Counted from the first letter of the stretch, positions 39,667-49,870 are shown. The stretch: 64,000 nucleotides of DNA from Caulobacter sp. BP25 (GCF_002737755.1 NZ_PEGH01000020.1:270487-334486), one strand, 5' to 3'. Numbers and translations: made by a program. The notes: generated by a model from the sequence alone, not told the origin.

Positions 39667-40677
39667 TTATTCGGGCGCGGTCACGGTGAAGCCCTTGGCG
39701 CGCAGACGGTCAAGCACCCCGCCTTCGGTCAGCAGCGCGCGTAGCTCGATCACCGCCACCGCCTTGCCAGGCTTCTTCAGCGCCGAGGTGATCGCCCCGA
39801 CCGCCTCGTCCTGGCCATCCTTGAACTGGCGCGCGATCCAGGGCGTCGAGGCCAGGCACCGCTGATAGCCGCGCTCGGCCGCGACCACCGCGCGTACCTG
39901 CCCCTCGGCCCACTGGTCGGCGGTCTCGCGCACGCCCGCCAGACCGTTCTCGACCTCCTTCAGGCCCGCGTCCAGGCACAACTCCTGCAGCGGCTGAGGG
40001 GCGTCGGCCAGAGACTTGACCATGCCGATCAGGTCGTAGTCGTCCAGCTTCTTGACGCGCGGTTGGACGGCGATGTCCTTGCTCTTGGCAAGGTCGCGGA
40101 AGCGATCCACGGACTTGCCCAGGCTGATCGAGACCCCATCGCCGCCACGGCTGTTGGCGACGATGAAGCCCGCCAGCGCGGGCTTGAGCTTGTCGTACTC
40201 GTCCGCCTTCTTGCCCCTCGCCTTCAACTGCCTCTCGAGCCGGGCGCGCAGATCAGGCGGCAGGGTGTCACGCATCGGACGCTCCACCATGAACTCCTTG
40301 CCGCGCCCGGGGATCAGACCCAGCAGGCTAAGAATTCTGACCTCGGGCTGCTGGCCGATGATCAGCACACTGGCGCCGTCCAGCCGACGGCGCAGCACCG
40401 AGTCGTCGAAGTCCAGCTTGTCCGGCATGAAGGCCGGAACGCCCATTACATAGACCGTGGTGTCGCCGTCGGCGACCTTCCACCAGGCTGGCCCTGGCAG
40501 GCGCGCGTTGACGATCAGTTCCTCGACCAGGTTGGCCTGGCTGTCGACGGGCGTCAGGTCCACGGGCTTGGTCTGATGGATCGAGACCTCGTTCTTGCCC
40601 TGAACCTGAGCGAAGGCGCAGCCGCCGCACAACAACGAAAACGCCAGGCCGGCGGCGGCGAAACGGGTCAGGGTCAC
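39667..40677 (-). CDS. TraB/GumN-family protein, tandem paralogue 1
   Basis: The 336-residue protein is probably exported. The N-terminus LLCGGCAFAQ could be a lipobox (Cys20) or a signal-peptidase-I site at AFA|Q. The family core LPGPAWWKVADGDTTVYVMG is present, but GxxH reads GVPA. The C-terminus is GGVLDRLRAKGFTVTAPE. It is the first gene of the trio and divergent from mutL. Confidence 0.82.
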   Translation of the reverse strand: MTLTRFAAAGLAFSLLCGGCAFAQVQGKNEVSIHQTKPVDLTPVDSQANLVEELIVNARLPGPAWWKVADGDTTVYVMGVPAFMPDKLDFDDSVLRRRLDGASVLIIGQQPEVRILSLLGLIPGRGKEFMVERPMRDTLPPDLRARLERQLKARGKKADEYDKLKPALAGFIVANSRGGDGVSISLGKSVDRFRDLAKSKDIAVQPRVKKLDDYDLIGMVKSLADAPQPLQELCLDAGLKEVENGLAGVRETADQWAEGQVRAVVAAERGYQRCLASTPWIARQFKDGQDEAVGAITSALKKPGKAVAVIELRALLTEGGVLDRLRAKGFTVTAPE

Positions 40678-40817
40678 TATCTGTCTTCCTCGAACGGCGG
40701 CGGAATCGAGCTAAGCTTCCCGATCTCCCTTCTGGTTGGCTGATCGGCTTTCGTTCGACAACTTAAGGAGTTGCAATGTCGGCGGGTCCGCCGGCCTGCT
40801 TCGTGAAAGTCCGCTTG

Positions 40818-42731
40818 ATGCCCATCCGCCGCCTGCCGCCCGAGACCGTCAACCGCATCGCCGCCGGCGAGGTGGTCGAACGGCCCGCGAGCGCGATCAA
40901 GGAGCTGGTCGACAACGCCATCGACGCGGGCGCCACGCGGATCGAGGTCGAGGCCCATGGCGGCGGCCTGACCCGCATCCTGGTCGCCGACGACGGCTGC
41001 GGCCTGTCGGCCGAGGAGCTGCCGGTGGCCATCGAGCGCCACGCGACCTCGAAACTCGCGCCCGACGCCGACGGCCTGTGGGACCTCTTGCGCATCCACA
41101 CCATGGGCTTCCGGGGCGAGGCCCTGCCGTCGATCGGCTCGGTGGCGCGGCTGCAGATCAGCTCGCGGGCCAAGGGCGAGAAGGACGCCTTCTCGATCCT
41201 GGTCGAGGGCGGTCAGGTGGGCGACGTCGCCCCCGCCGCCTTCCCCGGTCCGCACGGGGCGCGGATCGAGGTGCGGGATCTGTTCTACGCAACGCCAGCC
41301 CGCCTGAAGTTCATGAAGTCCGAACGCGCCGAGGCCCTGGCGATCACCGAGGAGATCAAGCGCCAGGCCATGGCCAATGAGAGCGTCGGCTTCTCGCTGG
41401 ACATCGACGGCCGCCGGGTGCTGCGCCTGCCGCCCGAGCATCCGGGACCGCAGGGGCGCCTGGCGCGCCTGGCCGCCGTGCTGGGTCGCGAGTTCCAGGA
41501 GAACGCCCTGGAGATCGACCAGCTCCGCGACGGCGTGCGGCTGTCGGGGTTCGCGGGGCTACCGACCTACAACCGGGGCAACGCGGCCCACCAGTACCTG
41601 TTCGTCAACGGCCGTCCCGTGCGCGACCGCCTGCTACAAGGCGCCCTGCGCGCGGCCTATGCCGACTTTCTGGCGCGCGACCGTCACCCGACCGCGGCGC
41701 TCTATGTCACGCTCGACACCGCCGAGGTCGATGTGAACGTTCACCCGGCCAAGGCCGAGGTGCGCTTCCGCGATCCGGCTTTAGTGCGCGGCCTGATCGT
41801 CGGCGCGCTGCGCCACGCCCTGGCCGGCGCCGGCCACCGCGCCTCGACCACCGTGGCGGCCCAGGCCCTGGACAGCATCCGCGCCCAGCAAAGCCCGTTC
41901 CCGGGATATCAGCCGGGACCCTCGCCCGCCGGCTTCTCGGCCTGGCGCGAGGGCGGCTGGACGCCGCCGACGCAGAGACCGATGGATTTGCCAGGGCTGA
42001 ACGAAGTGTCGGCGCGGGTAGAGCCCAGCTACTCGCCTGGTTTTGGGGGCGAACTGGCCGAGGTGGCGCGCGAGGCCTACGCGTCGGCCGCGTTTGAGGA
42101 TCGTCCGATCACGGACTACACGTCAGGCGCCGCGCCCTTCGACCCCGTCGACTATCCCCTCGGCGCGGCCCGGGCCCAGGTGCACGAGACCTACATCGTC
42201 GCCCAGACCCGCGACGGCATGGTCATCGTCGACCAGCACGCGGCCCACGAGCGCCTCGTCTATGAGCGGATGAAGGGCGAGATGGCCGCCGGGGGCGTGG
42301 CCCGCCAGACCCTGCTGCTGCCCGAGGTCGTGGACCTCGATCCCGCCGAGGCCGAGCGCGTCGTGGCCCGCGCCGAGGAGCTGGCCAGCCTGGGGCTGGT
42401 GATCGAGAGCTTTGGTCCCGGCGCGGTGCTGGTCCGCGAGACGCCGGCCCTGTTGGGCAAGACCGACGCGGCGGGCCTGATCCGCGACATCGCCGATGAT
42501 CTGGCCGAGAATGGCCAGGCCCTGGCCCTGAAGGAGCGCCTGGAGGAGGTCTGCTCGACCATGGCCTGCCACGGCAGCGTCCGCGCCGGCCGCCGCCTAA
42601 ACGGGGCCGAGATGAACGCCCTGCTGCGCGAGATGGAGGCCACGCCCCATTCGGGCCAGTGCAACCACGGCCGTCCGACCTATGTCGAGCTGAAGCTGGC
42701 CGACATCGAGAAGCTGTTCGGGCGGCGGTAG
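40818..42731 (+). CDS. mutL: DNA mismatch repair protein MutL
   Basis: The 637-residue protein starts [20 protein letters not shown] (ATG 40818); an upstream ATG at 40776 is possible but MutL-like homology begins at 40818. GHKL ATPase motifs are [23 protein letters not shown] and GFRGEAL. The C-terminal endonuclease motif [12 protein letters not shown] is intact, with [11 protein letters not shown] near the end. Alphaproteobacteria lack MutH, so MutL nicks the new strand. It acts with MutS, which is not in the window. Confidence 0.97.
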   Translation: MPIRRLPPETVNRIAAGEVVERPASAIKELVDNAIDAGATRIEVEAHGGGLTRILVADDGCGLSAEELPVAIERHATSKLAPDADGLWDLLRIHTMGFRGEALPSIGSVARLQISSRAKGEKDAFSILVEGGQVGDVAPAAFPGPHGARIEVRDLFYATPARLKFMKSERAEALAITEEIKRQAMANESVGFSLDIDGRRVLRLPPEHPGPQGRLARLAAVLGREFQENALEIDQLRDGVRLSGFAGLPTYNRGNAAHQYLFVNGRPVRDRLLQGALRAAYADFLARDRHPTAALYVTLDTAEVDVNVHPAKAEVRFRDPALVRGLIVGALRHALAGAGHRASTTVAAQALDSIRAQQSPFPGYQPGPSPAGFSAWREGGWTPPTQRPMDLPGLNEVSARVEPSYSPGFGGELAEVAREAYASAAFEDRPITDYTSGAAPFDPVDYPLGAARAQVHETYIVAQTRDGMVIVDQHAAHERLVYERMKGEMAAGGVARQTLLLPEVVDLDPAEAERVVARAEELASLGLVIESFGPGAVLVRETPALLGKTDAAGLIRDIADDLAENGQALALKERLEEVCSTMACHGSVRAGRRLNGAEMNALLREMEATPHSGQCNHGRPTYVELKLADIEKLFGRR

Positions 42732-42740
42732 GTCGCGGCG

Positions 42741-43949
42741 CTAGCCCAGAACCACCGGCGCGCCCTCGGCGGCGGCGAGCGGCCTGTCCAGCAGGTCGGT
42801 GATGGCGCGGCCTTGGACGCGAGTGATGCCGCCGGCCTTGCACGCCTCCAGCTCCGCGCGCGAGCCAACGCCGGCCACGCCCTGGAGCACCATCTTGCCC
42901 TCGTAGAGACTCTTGCGCTCAGCGAACTTCTGAATCGCGCTCAGACGGTCGAACTCGGTTTCGCCGGTCAGCAGCAGGGTGACGCTGTCGATCAGCTCGG
43001 GCGGTAGACCGTGGATCGGGAAGGTGCCGTCATCGACCCGCAGATCCAGCAGGGCGAAGCTGCCCTTCAGGAAGGCGCGGATCTGCTGCAGCATGCCCAG
43101 CGACGCCTCGCGCGGGGTGCCGTAGACCGTCGCGGCCAGGCGCGGCTGCTGGTCCAGCGGATAGCGCGACAGACGGCTCTTATAGGACTCCTGGGCTGAC
43201 GGCGTGGTCAGGTTCCAGAAGCCGAACGGCACGTGGATTTCGCCAAAGGTCGCCGTCTTCAGCGCCGCCTGGGCGTCGGTCAGGCAGATCAGGTCGCGCT
43301 TGAGGAGCTTGTCGTCGTCCTCCGGCGGAGGCTGGACGAGGTCAGCGCGCATGCCGATCAGCGAGCCGGCGAAAGCGTTGGCGGAAAGATCAAAGACGCC
43401 CCACCAACCGGTCTGTGGCGGCGGCGGTGGGGCCTTCACCGGGGGAGCGGACTGGGCGGCCTTGTTGGATTTCTCGGTCGGCGGAGCCTCGGCCTTTTCG
43501 GCGGCCAGGGCCTTGGCTTCGGCGCGGGTGCTGGGCACCGACTCCACGGCCTCGGCGGTGATCACGTGGACCCGACCAGCCGCGCCGCCATAGCCCTTGC
43601 CAGCGACGAGGCCCGCCAGGTCCTGCTGCGACAGGCTGGCGAACTTCAGCACCGCCGTCTCGTCGCCTTCGAAGGTCATCAAGCAAACCTGGCCGCCCTG
43701 GCGACCGGGGAACAGCACCGTCTCAAGCTCGCCGGCCAGCGCCTGCATTTCCGTGGGATCGAACGTCTCGACACGGTTATCGGCCAGGACGAAGGCCAGC
43801 GGCGCCACGGCGCCGCACTTGCGAGGCGCGCGCCAGCGGGCCTTGAGGAAAGCGTCGGCCACGGCCTGCGCTTTCGACTTGGGCACCTCGCCAGGCTGGC
43901 TCTCGCCGCCGGGATTGAACAGGATTCGGAGGCAGGCGATGGCCGTCAT
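42741..43949 (-). CDS. Uncharacterised protein with EAL-like C-terminus, paralogue A
   Basis: The 402-residue protein has an N-terminal domain (ACLRI..., then VCLMTFEGDETAVLKFASLS) and an Ala/Pro/Lys linker (about 150-180). The C-terminal ~230 residues (GWWGVFDLSANAFAGSLIGM, RLAATVYGTPRE, LQGVAGVGSRAELEACKAGG, VQGRAI) follow the layout of a degenerate EAL domain without its catalytic motifs. It is paralogous to the next gene upstream. No signal peptide or membrane segment is seen. The function is unknown. Confidence 0.78.
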   Translation of the reverse strand: MTAIACLRILFNPGGESQPGEVPKSKAQAVADAFLKARWRAPRKCGAVAPLAFVLADNRVETFDPTEMQALAGELETVLFPGRQGGQVCLMTFEGDETAVLKFASLSQQDLAGLVAGKGYGGAAGRVHVITAEAVESVPSTRAEAKALAAEKAEAPPTEKSNKAAQSAPPVKAPPPPPQTGWWGVFDLSANAFAGSLIGMRADLVQPPPEDDDKLLKRDLICLTDAQAALKTATFGEIHVPFGFWNLTTPSAQESYKSRLSRYPLDQQPRLAATVYGTPREASLGMLQQIRAFLKGSFALLDLRVDDGTFPIHGLPPELIDSVTLLLTGETEFDRLSAIQKFAERKSLYEGKMVLQGVAGVGSRAELEACKAGGITRVQGRAITDLLDRPLAAAEGAPVVLG

Positions 43950-44020
43950 GTTTGCAACACTAGGTAGGAATCCTCGCCAATTCGTTGAGGGCTCCAGCGA
44001 AACGCAGGCGGCCGCGTTTC

Positions 44021-45184
44021 TTACACGGCCAGCGGAAGTTCATCGATCGGCGTTTCCTGCTCGGCGACGGGCGTCGCGAATAGACCGCTGATGAAAGGTC
44101 CCTTGACGGTATTGGCCCCCATTCGCCGCGCCAGCTCCAGCTCACGCGCGTTGCGGACCCCCGCCAGACCCTGCCGCAGGCGACGCCCGGCATAGACCTT
44201 CCGGTCGTTCAGGAAGCGATGGATTTTCAACAGGCGCGACTTTTCGTCGTCGCCCTCGAGCTGCAGGACGATGCCGTACGCCAGCCCTTCAGGCACAGCC
44301 TGGCAGTAGAAGCCGGGGTCGTGGACCTTGAGAAAGACACGGGCGAAGTTGGGCTGGACCAGATCGCGAAGCGGAGCGATCGCCGAGAACGGAAGATCGC
44401 GCGGCACCTCGTAGACGACCGCCGCCAGGCGTTCGCGGACGTTGGGCGACAGCGCCGTCAGGCGCGCCTGGTAGCCGTCGCGGATGCCCGCGCGAACCAC
44501 GCTCCACATCCGCACCCCGACCCACGCCTTCAGGGTCGGATCAGCCTCCAGCGCCGCGACGGCGCGGTCGAAGGCCAGGAGATCGTGCTCGGCGAACTCG
44601 GAATCATCCTGCGGCTCCGGCGCGCCGGGCTTGCGCACGACCATGATCTCGGAGCTCTCGAACTTCTGGTTTGCCAGGTTGTAGACGCCCCGCCAGCCCA
44701 GATGGATCGGTGTAGGCGCCTCGACCTTGGGCTTGGCCGCGACCTTGCGGGGCGTCGAGCCCCAGCTCGCCAGCTCCTGCACGCTGTCGCCACGGATCAC
44801 GCGCGTGCGGCCCTCGGGCGGCGGCGGCTTGCCCCCGCGCATGGCCAACAATTCTTCCTCGGTCAGGGTGGAGAACTTGAGGACCTGCTCCTCGTCGCCC
44901 TCGAAGGTGAGCATGCAGAGGTCGTCGCGCCCTTGCGTGCCAAACAGCCGCAGCTGCAGCTCGGACGCCATGTGACGCAACTCCTCGCCATCCAGGTATT
45001 CGGCATTGGGATCGACCAGCACATAGGCGCCAGGCGCCACGCGGCCATAGCGCCTGGGGGGCGGCCAATGAGCGTCGATATAGGCGGACGAGGTCTTGTC
45101 GATCTTCGCCGGAGTCACGCCCTCGACGGCCGATTCACGCGCGCCGTGTTCAATGCAAATTCGAAGACATGCCATCCCGCCCAT
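44021..45184 (-). CDS. Uncharacterised protein with EAL-like C-terminus, paralogue B
   Basis: The 387-residue protein aligns with paralogue A throughout: ACLRI at the start, LCMLTFEGDEEQVLKFSTL, GWRGVYNLANQKFESSEIMV, RLAAVVYEVPRD, LRQGLAGVRNARELELARRM, VKGPFI. The two lie head-to-tail with a 71-bp gap, so they arose by tandem duplication and are probably co-transcribed. They may be non-catalytic sensors or scaffolds for c-di-GMP-type signalling; this is inference from the C-terminal fold. Confidence 0.78.
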   Translation of the reverse strand: MGGMACLRICIEHGARESAVEGVTPAKIDKTSSAYIDAHWPPPRRYGRVAPGAYVLVDPNAEYLDGEELRHMASELQLRLFGTQGRDDLCMLTFEGDEEQVLKFSTLTEEELLAMRGGKPPPPEGRTRVIRGDSVQELASWGSTPRKVAAKPKVEAPTPIHLGWRGVYNLANQKFESSEIMVVRKPGAPEPQDDSEFAEHDLLAFDRAVAALEADPTLKAWVGVRMWSVVRAGIRDGYQARLTALSPNVRERLAAVVYEVPRDLPFSAIAPLRDLVQPNFARVFLKVHDPGFYCQAVPEGLAYGIVLQLEGDDEKSRLLKIHRFLNDRKVYAGRRLRQGLAGVRNARELELARRMGANTVKGPFISGLFATPVAEQETPIDELPLAV

Positions 45185-45257
45185 GCGACGGAACTTATAG
45201 CGCCGAGTATTGCGAATTGCTTCTGGTAACTAATGCCGCGACAACGCGCCACAGACC

Positions 45258-45851
45258 TTAAACAAATGCCTCGGACAACCTGAAGTCTAAGCGCTGGCGA
45301 ACGCCGGGCCAATCGTAGTCGGTGATCGAGAAGACGGCCGTGTCGCGGACGTGGCCGGTCCAGGTGATCTTGTGGTTGCGCAGCACGCCTTCCTTGGTCG
45401 CGCCCAGCTTCTGGATAGCGGCCTGGCTGCGGGCGTTACGCACGTCCGTGACCAGCTCGACCCGGATCGCGCCGCAGTCGAAGGCGTGGCCCAGCATGAG
45501 GCGCTTGCTCTCTGGATTGATCGGGCCCGACCGCGCCTCGGGATTGAGGAAGGTGGCGCCGATCTCGAGGCCGCAGTGGACACGGCGGATATTCAGGTAG
45601 CTGGAAGTGCCGATGACCTTGCCGTCCGACAGGCGGCGGATGGCGAAGCCGATCCGCTCGCCGCGATCGGTCTCGCCCTGCAGCGCGCCCCAGAAGTCGT
45701 CGAAACCTTCACCACAGCCATTGACCGACATGATCTCCCAGCTCTGGGGATCGCAGTCGACGGCGGCCTTCAGCTCGTCGCGGTGGTCGACAGTGACGGG
45801 TTCGAGCCGGACATGGCGGCCCTGCAGGATCTCAGCGGTCAGGTTCAGCAT
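45258..45851 (-). CDS. GNAT-family N-acetyltransferase (RimJ/RimL-like)
   Basis: The 197-residue protein resembles the acetyltransf_3 group: [17 protein letters not shown] at the start, [20 protein letters not shown] and [20 protein letters not shown], which is the acetyl-CoA-binding and C-terminal helix region. It probably acetylates a small molecule or a protein N-terminus. It is divergent from the downstream acyl-CoA dehydrogenase. Confidence 0.9.
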   Translation of the reverse strand: MLNLTAEILQGRHVRLEPVTVDHRDELKAAVDCDPQSWEIMSVNGCGEGFDDFWGALQGETDRGERIGFAIRRLSDGKVIGTSSYLNIRRVHCGLEIGATFLNPEARSGPINPESKRLMLGHAFDCGAIRVELVTDVRNARSQAAIQKLGATKEGVLRNHKITWTGHVRDTAVFSITDYDWPGVRQRLDFRLSEAFV

Positions 45852-45963
45852 GTCGTCGTTGTCCGACAGGCGCGCGCCGATGACAAGTCGGCGGCCCGCA
45901 ACTTACGCAAACGAACGCCGCCCTGCACGCTTGCCGCGCGCGGCATGGCGGTCTACAAATGCT

Positions 45964-45979
45964 TCAAACAAGTGTTTGA
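45964..45979. promoter_or_regulatory. TCAAACA-AG-TGTTTGA palindrome, PsrA-like operator
   Basis: The 16-bp dyad with perfect 7-bp arms contains CAAAC-AAGT-GTTTG, an exact fit to the PsrA consensus (G/C)AAAC-N2-4-GTTT(G/C). It is 29 bp upstream of the acyl-CoA dehydrogenase ATG. A related palindrome precedes the acyl-CoA dehydrogenase at 13273. Confidence 0.55.
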
Positions 45980-46007
45980 GATAAGCCCAGCGGGCAGAGG
46001 GAACGCC

Positions 46008-47312
46008 ATGGACTTCGACATCTCCCCCAAGCAACGGGTCTTCCTGGACCGCGTCAACGCGTTCATGGACGAGCACGTCTATCCGGCGATCCCGGCCTAC
46101 GAGGCCGAGATGAACGTCCTGGGCGCCGAGCGCTGGAAGGTCGTCCAGGTGGTCGAGGATCTGAAGAAGAAGGCCAAGGCTGCAGGTCTGTGGAACTTCT
46201 TCATGCCCCCGCACAGCGGCCAGACCCATGTCGACGACACCTTCGAATTCGAAGGCGAAGGACTGACCAACCTCGAGTACAGCCTGATCGCCGAACAGAT
46301 GGGCAAGGTCGGCTTCGCATCCGAGGTCTTCAACTGCTCGGCCCCCGACACGGGCAATATGGAAGTGCTGATGCGCTACGGCACGCTGGCGCAGAAGGAG
46401 CGCTGGCTGCGGCCGCTGATGAACGGCGAGATCCGTTCGGCCTTCCTGATGACCGAGCCGGCGGTGGCCAGCTCGGACGCCACCAATATCGAGACCCGCA
46501 TCGAGCGCGACGGCGACCACTATGTGATCAACGGCCGCAAGTGGTGGTCGTCCGGCGTGGGCGATCCGCGCTGCAAGGTGGCGATCGTGATGGGCAAGAC
46601 CGATCCGACCGCCTCGTCGCACAGCCAGCAAAGCCAGGTCCTGGTGCCGCTGGACGCGCCAGGCATCGAGGTCGTCCGCATGCTACCGGTGTTCGGCTAT
46701 GACGACGCCCCGCACGGCCACGCCGACGTGATCCTCAAGGACGTCCGCATCCCGGTCGAGGAGGCCCTCCTCCTGGGCGAAGGCCGCGGCTTCGAGATCG
46801 CGCAGGGCCGCCTTGGCCCCGGCCGCATCCACCACTGCATGCGCACGATCGGCGCGGCCGAGGTGGCGCTGGAGAAGATGGTCAAGCGCCTGATGACCCG
46901 CAAGGCGTTCGGCAAGTACATCTCCGACCACTCGGTCTGGGAGCAGCGCATCGCCGAGGCCCGTATCGACATCGAGATGTGCCGCCTGCTGTGCCTGAAG
47001 GCCGCCGACATGATGGACAAGGCCGGCAACAAGTCGGCCCGCCTCGAGATCGCGATGATCAAGGTCGCCGCCCCGCGCATCGCGCTCAAGGTGATCGACG
47101 ACGCCATCCAGGCCCACGGCGGCGGCGGCGTCACCACCGACTTTGGCCTGGCCAAGCTCTATGCCGGCATCCGCACCCTGCGCTTGGCAGACGGTCCAGA
47201 CGAGGTCCACTGCCGCACCATCGCCCGCATGGAAATGTCCAAGTACGGCGACCTCGCCTACAAGCAGAAGGCCGAACGCGACGCGGCCCTGCATGTGCCG
47301 GGGATTCGTTAG
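46008..47312 (+). CDS. Acyl-CoA dehydrogenase (ACAD11-like)
   Basis: The 434-residue protein starts [20 protein letters not shown], with AGAGGGAA upstream. Flavin-binding [15 protein letters not shown] and [15 protein letters not shown], and [20 protein letters not shown] followed by LADGPDEVH, are typical of the ACAD10/11 clade. It acts on long or branched acyl-CoA and probably uses EtfAB. It may be controlled by the palindrome at 45964. Confidence 0.93.
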   Translation: MDFDISPKQRVFLDRVNAFMDEHVYPAIPAYEAEMNVLGAERWKVVQVVEDLKKKAKAAGLWNFFMPPHSGQTHVDDTFEFEGEGLTNLEYSLIAEQMGKVGFASEVFNCSAPDTGNMEVLMRYGTLAQKERWLRPLMNGEIRSAFLMTEPAVASSDATNIETRIERDGDHYVINGRKWWSSGVGDPRCKVAIVMGKTDPTASSHSQQSQVLVPLDAPGIEVVRMLPVFGYDDAPHGHADVILKDVRIPVEEALLLGEGRGFEIAQGRLGPGRIHHCMRTIGAAEVALEKMVKRLMTRKAFGKYISDHSVWEQRIAEARIDIEMCRLLCLKAADMMDKAGNKSARLEIAMIKVAAPRIALKVIDDAIQAHGGGGVTTDFGLAKLYAGIRTLRLADGPDEVHCRTIARMEMSKYGDLAYKQKAERDAALHVPGIR

Positions 47313-47319
47313 AGCGGGC

Positions 47320-48321
47320 CTAGAGACACAGGCCTTCGGCGCGCTTCCCATCTCCCCAGAACCCCGGCGCGGGCGGCGTGATCCGTCCGCGCCGCACCCG
47401 CAGTCCGCCGGGGTGATCCACCGCCAGCCACCAGGGGCCGTCGAGATCGGCGAAGTCGCTGGCGCCGCCCAGGTGCAGGGCTGGCGCGACGCCCAGGGAC
47501 GAAGCGACCATGCAGCCGGTCATGACCTGGAAGTCCAGGGCTCGCGCGGCCTTCAGCAAGGCGAGCGCCTCGGTCAGGCCGCCGGTCTTGTCGAGCTTAA
47601 GATTGACCGCCTGATAGCGGCCGCGCAAAGCGGCCAGATCACCGCCCACGTGGACGCTCTCGTCGGCGCAGACGGTGAATGGCGGGTCCCAGCCTTCCAG
47701 CGCCTGATCCTGCCCGGCCGGCAGCGGCTGCTCGATCAAGGCGATCGGCAGGTCAGCCAGGAGAGGCTTCAGCTCCCGCAGGATGTCGAAGGTCCAGCCC
47801 TCGTTGGGATCGACGATGAAGCGCGAGTTCGGCGCGGCGGCCGCCACGGCGCGCAGGCGGGCGGCGGGGTCCTGCGCCGACAGCTTGATCTTGATCAGCG
47901 GCGCGTCGGCGACGGCGCGGGCAGCGGCCTCCATGGCCTCGGGCGTGTCCAGACTGATCGTGACGGCGGTGACGAGGTCGGTTGGGATCGGCAGGCTCGT
48001 GGCCTCCGCGACGCTGATCCCCGTGCGCCGCGCGCTTAGGTCCCAGAGGGCCAGATCGAGCGCATTGCGGGCCGCACCGGGCGGCAGGGCGGCGCGGCCG
48101 GCTTCCGGATCGGCGGCGGAGAGCGCCGGCGCCAGTTGGGCCAACACGCTGTCGACGCTCTCGCCATAGCGGGCATAGGGCACGCTCTCGCCGCGTCCGA
48201 CATGGCCGTCAGCCTCGGCGATCACCTCGACCACATCGGCGGCGGTCTTGACCCCGCGCGAGATGCGGAACGGGGCCTTCAGCGGATGCGAGACCGGGCG
48301 GGCGGAAACGGCGATCGACAT
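47320..48321 (-). CDS. Dipeptide epimerase (enolase superfamily)
   Basis: The 333-residue protein has the KxK catalytic pair in LIKIKLSAQD, metal ligands in VDPNEGW, IEQPLP and ADESV, and the second catalytic Lys in NLKLDKTGG. This is the L-Ala-D/L-Glu epimerase layout used in murein-peptide recycling. Related family members act as N-acetyl-D-Glu racemase (DgcA), and sequence alone does not separate the two. It is convergent with the acyl-CoA dehydrogenase (7-bp gap) and probably co-transcribed with the small gene at 48352. Confidence 0.93.
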   Translation of the reverse strand: MSIAVSARPVSHPLKAPFRISRGVKTAADVVEVIAEADGHVGRGESVPYARYGESVDSVLAQLAPALSAADPEAGRAALPPGAARNALDLALWDLSARRTGISVAEATSLPIPTDLVTAVTISLDTPEAMEAAARAVADAPLIKIKLSAQDPAARLRAVAAAAPNSRFIVDPNEGWTFDILRELKPLLADLPIALIEQPLPAGQDQALEGWDPPFTVCADESVHVGGDLAALRGRYQAVNLKLDKTGGLTEALALLKAARALDFQVMTGCMVASSLGVAPALHLGGASDFADLDGPWWLAVDHPGGLRVRRGRITPPAPGFWGDGKRAEGLCL

Positions 48322-48351
48322 GACCGCAGGGATGGCGCCGTTCGGCCGCGA

Positions 48352-48573
48352 TCACCAGCCCCAGCGACGGGGAATGGGCGAGTCCGCGCGGCGCTCGGCC
48401 ATCACCTTCAGCGCCAGGGGCCGGTCGACGACGAACAGCGCCGCCCAGACCAGCAGCACGCCGGCATAGTGGATCGCGCCCAGCAGGCCGCTCGGGCGGC
48501 CCGGCCTGACGAAGCGAGGGCGGGTGAAGCGGCGCGGCGCGGCGAACGGCGGGGTGATGGCGAAATCGGTCAT
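48352..48573 (-). CDS. Small single-pass membrane protein, hypothetical
   Basis: The 73-residue protein starts at MTDFAITPPF (ATG 48573). A basic stretch (PRRFTRPRFVRPGRPS) precedes one transmembrane helix, LGAIHYAGVLLVWAALFVVD. I recognise no family. It lies 30 bp upstream of the epimerase gene on the same strand. Confidence 0.6.
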   Translation of the reverse strand: MTDFAITPPFAAPRRFTRPRFVRPGRPSGLLGAIHYAGVLLVWAALFVVDRPLALKVMAERRADSPIPRRWGW

Positions 48574-48702
48574 GTCGTCGCTCTTCTTGTCGAGGGGCCT
48601 CATTTGCGAGGATCACCTTGGTCTTCGCCTGCGCCAGAAACGGACGTATAGAACCGGGGTGTCCGGTTCGCGTTTCACCGGGCGAGCTTTCAGAGGATCG
48701 TC

Positions 48703-49011
48703 ATGGCCAAGACCGTCAGCATCAACATCCCCCACCAACTGGGCGCGGCCGAGGCCAAGCGCCGCCTGGAAGACGGCCTATCGCAAATGGCCGGCCAGAT
48801 CCCCGGCGGCGATCCCAGCCGCTTCAGCCAGAACTGGTCCGGCGACACCCTGAACTTCACGGCCGCCGCCATGGGCCAGACGATCACCGGCGTCGTCCAG
48901 GTGCTGGAGGACCACGCCCGCCTCGACGTCAGCCTGCCAGGCCTGTTGGGCATGGCCGCCGGCAAGATCAAGGACGAGCTCAACCGGCGAGGTCAGGCGT
49001 TGCTGAAGTAG
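48703..49011 (+). CDS. Polyhydroxyalkanoic acid system protein (PHA_gran_rgn family)
   Basis: The 102-residue protein starts MAKTVSINIPHQLGAAEAKR and includes MGQTITGVVQVLEDHARLDV and LPGLLGMAAGKIKDELNRRG, which match the small family found near PHA granule genes. The family role is not established. No PHA synthase or depolymerase is in the window, but hbd and a PhaJ-like hydratase are. Confidence 0.85.
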   Translation: MAKTVSINIPHQLGAAEAKRRLEDGLSQMAGQIPGGDPSRFSQNWSGDTLNFTAAAMGQTITGVVQVLEDHARLDVSLPGLLGMAAGKIKDELNRRGQALLK

Positions 49012-49014
49012 CCG

Positions 49015-49869
49015 CTAGACCAGCGATACTTCCACCCGCTCCAACCGCTCCGGATCCCCTGCCACGAAGATTTCGACGATCCGGCCGTTCTCGACGCGGA
49101 TGTCGAGCACGCGGTTCATCTGGCCAAGCGGGGCCACGACCGCGCCGATGGCGCCGTCGATGAGGGCCGTGCGGGCGGTCTGGGCCAGGCCGTTGTAGAA
49201 GTTGGCGACCTTTTCCGCCCCGCGCAGCTCGCGCACCTGGCCGCCGCCGCCCAGCACGTCGGAGCGGACCACAACGTCCGGCGCCAGCACCGCCATCAGG
49301 CCTGCCAGGTCCCCGGTGCGCGAGGCCAGCAGGAAGGCGTCGACAACGCTCTTCTGGGCCGTCTGGGTCGCGTCCAAGGCCTCACCGCCGCGCACCCGGC
49401 GACGGGCGCGGCTGGCCAGCTGGCGGGCGGCCTCGGGCGTGCGCTCGACGATCGGCGCGATCTCTTCGAACGGCAGGTCGAACAGGTCGTGTAGCACGAA
49501 GGCGATGCGTTCGGCGGGTGACAGGGCGCGCAACACCACCAAGAGCGCCAGCCCCACGGAGTCGGCCAGGATCGTCTCGCGCTCGATGGCGTCCTCGCCG
49601 CTGACCGAGGGCTCCGGACCGCCGTCCAGCGCGTCCTCGCGCCGCGCTTTGCGGCCGCGCAGCATGTCCAGGCAGACGCGCGAGGTCACGGTGGTCAGCC
49701 AGGCCGACAGGTTGTCGACGCCGTCTGCGCCGTTCCTTGACAGGCGCAGCCAGGCCTCCTGCACCGCGTCCTCGGCCTCGGGCAGCGAGCCCAGCATGCG
49801 GTAGGCGACGCCCCGCAGGCGAGCGCGGTCGGCTTCGAAACGCTCGGCGAGAAAGTTTTCTGGCGGCAT
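49015..49869 (-). CDS. ECF41-type RNA polymerase sigma factor with SnoaL-like C-terminal extension
   Basis: The protein has 284 residues. Sigma region 2 is RLRGVAYRMLGSLPEAEDAV with TVTSRVCLDMLR, and region 4 is LSPAERIAFVLHDLFDLPFE. A ~110-residue C-terminal SnoaL_2/NTF2-like domain follows (VVDAFLLASRTGDLAGLMAV...). ECF41 sigma factors have no anti-sigma factor; the C-terminal domain itself modulates activity. A carboxymuconolactone-decarboxylase-like gene is divergent, which is the standard ECF41 genomic partner. Confidence 0.92.
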   Translation of the reverse strand: MPPENFLAERFEADRARLRGVAYRMLGSLPEAEDAVQEAWLRLSRNGADGVDNLSAWLTTVTSRVCLDMLRGRKARREDALDGGPEPSVSGEDAIERETILADSVGLALLVVLRALSPAERIAFVLHDLFDLPFEEIAPIVERTPEAARQLASRARRRVRGGEALDATQTAQKSVVDAFLLASRTGDLAGLMAVLAPDVVVRSDVLGGGGQVRELRGAEKVANFYNGLAQTARTALIDGAIGAVVAPLGQMNRVLDIRVENGRIVEIFVAGDPERLERVEVSLV

Positions 49870-49870
49870 C

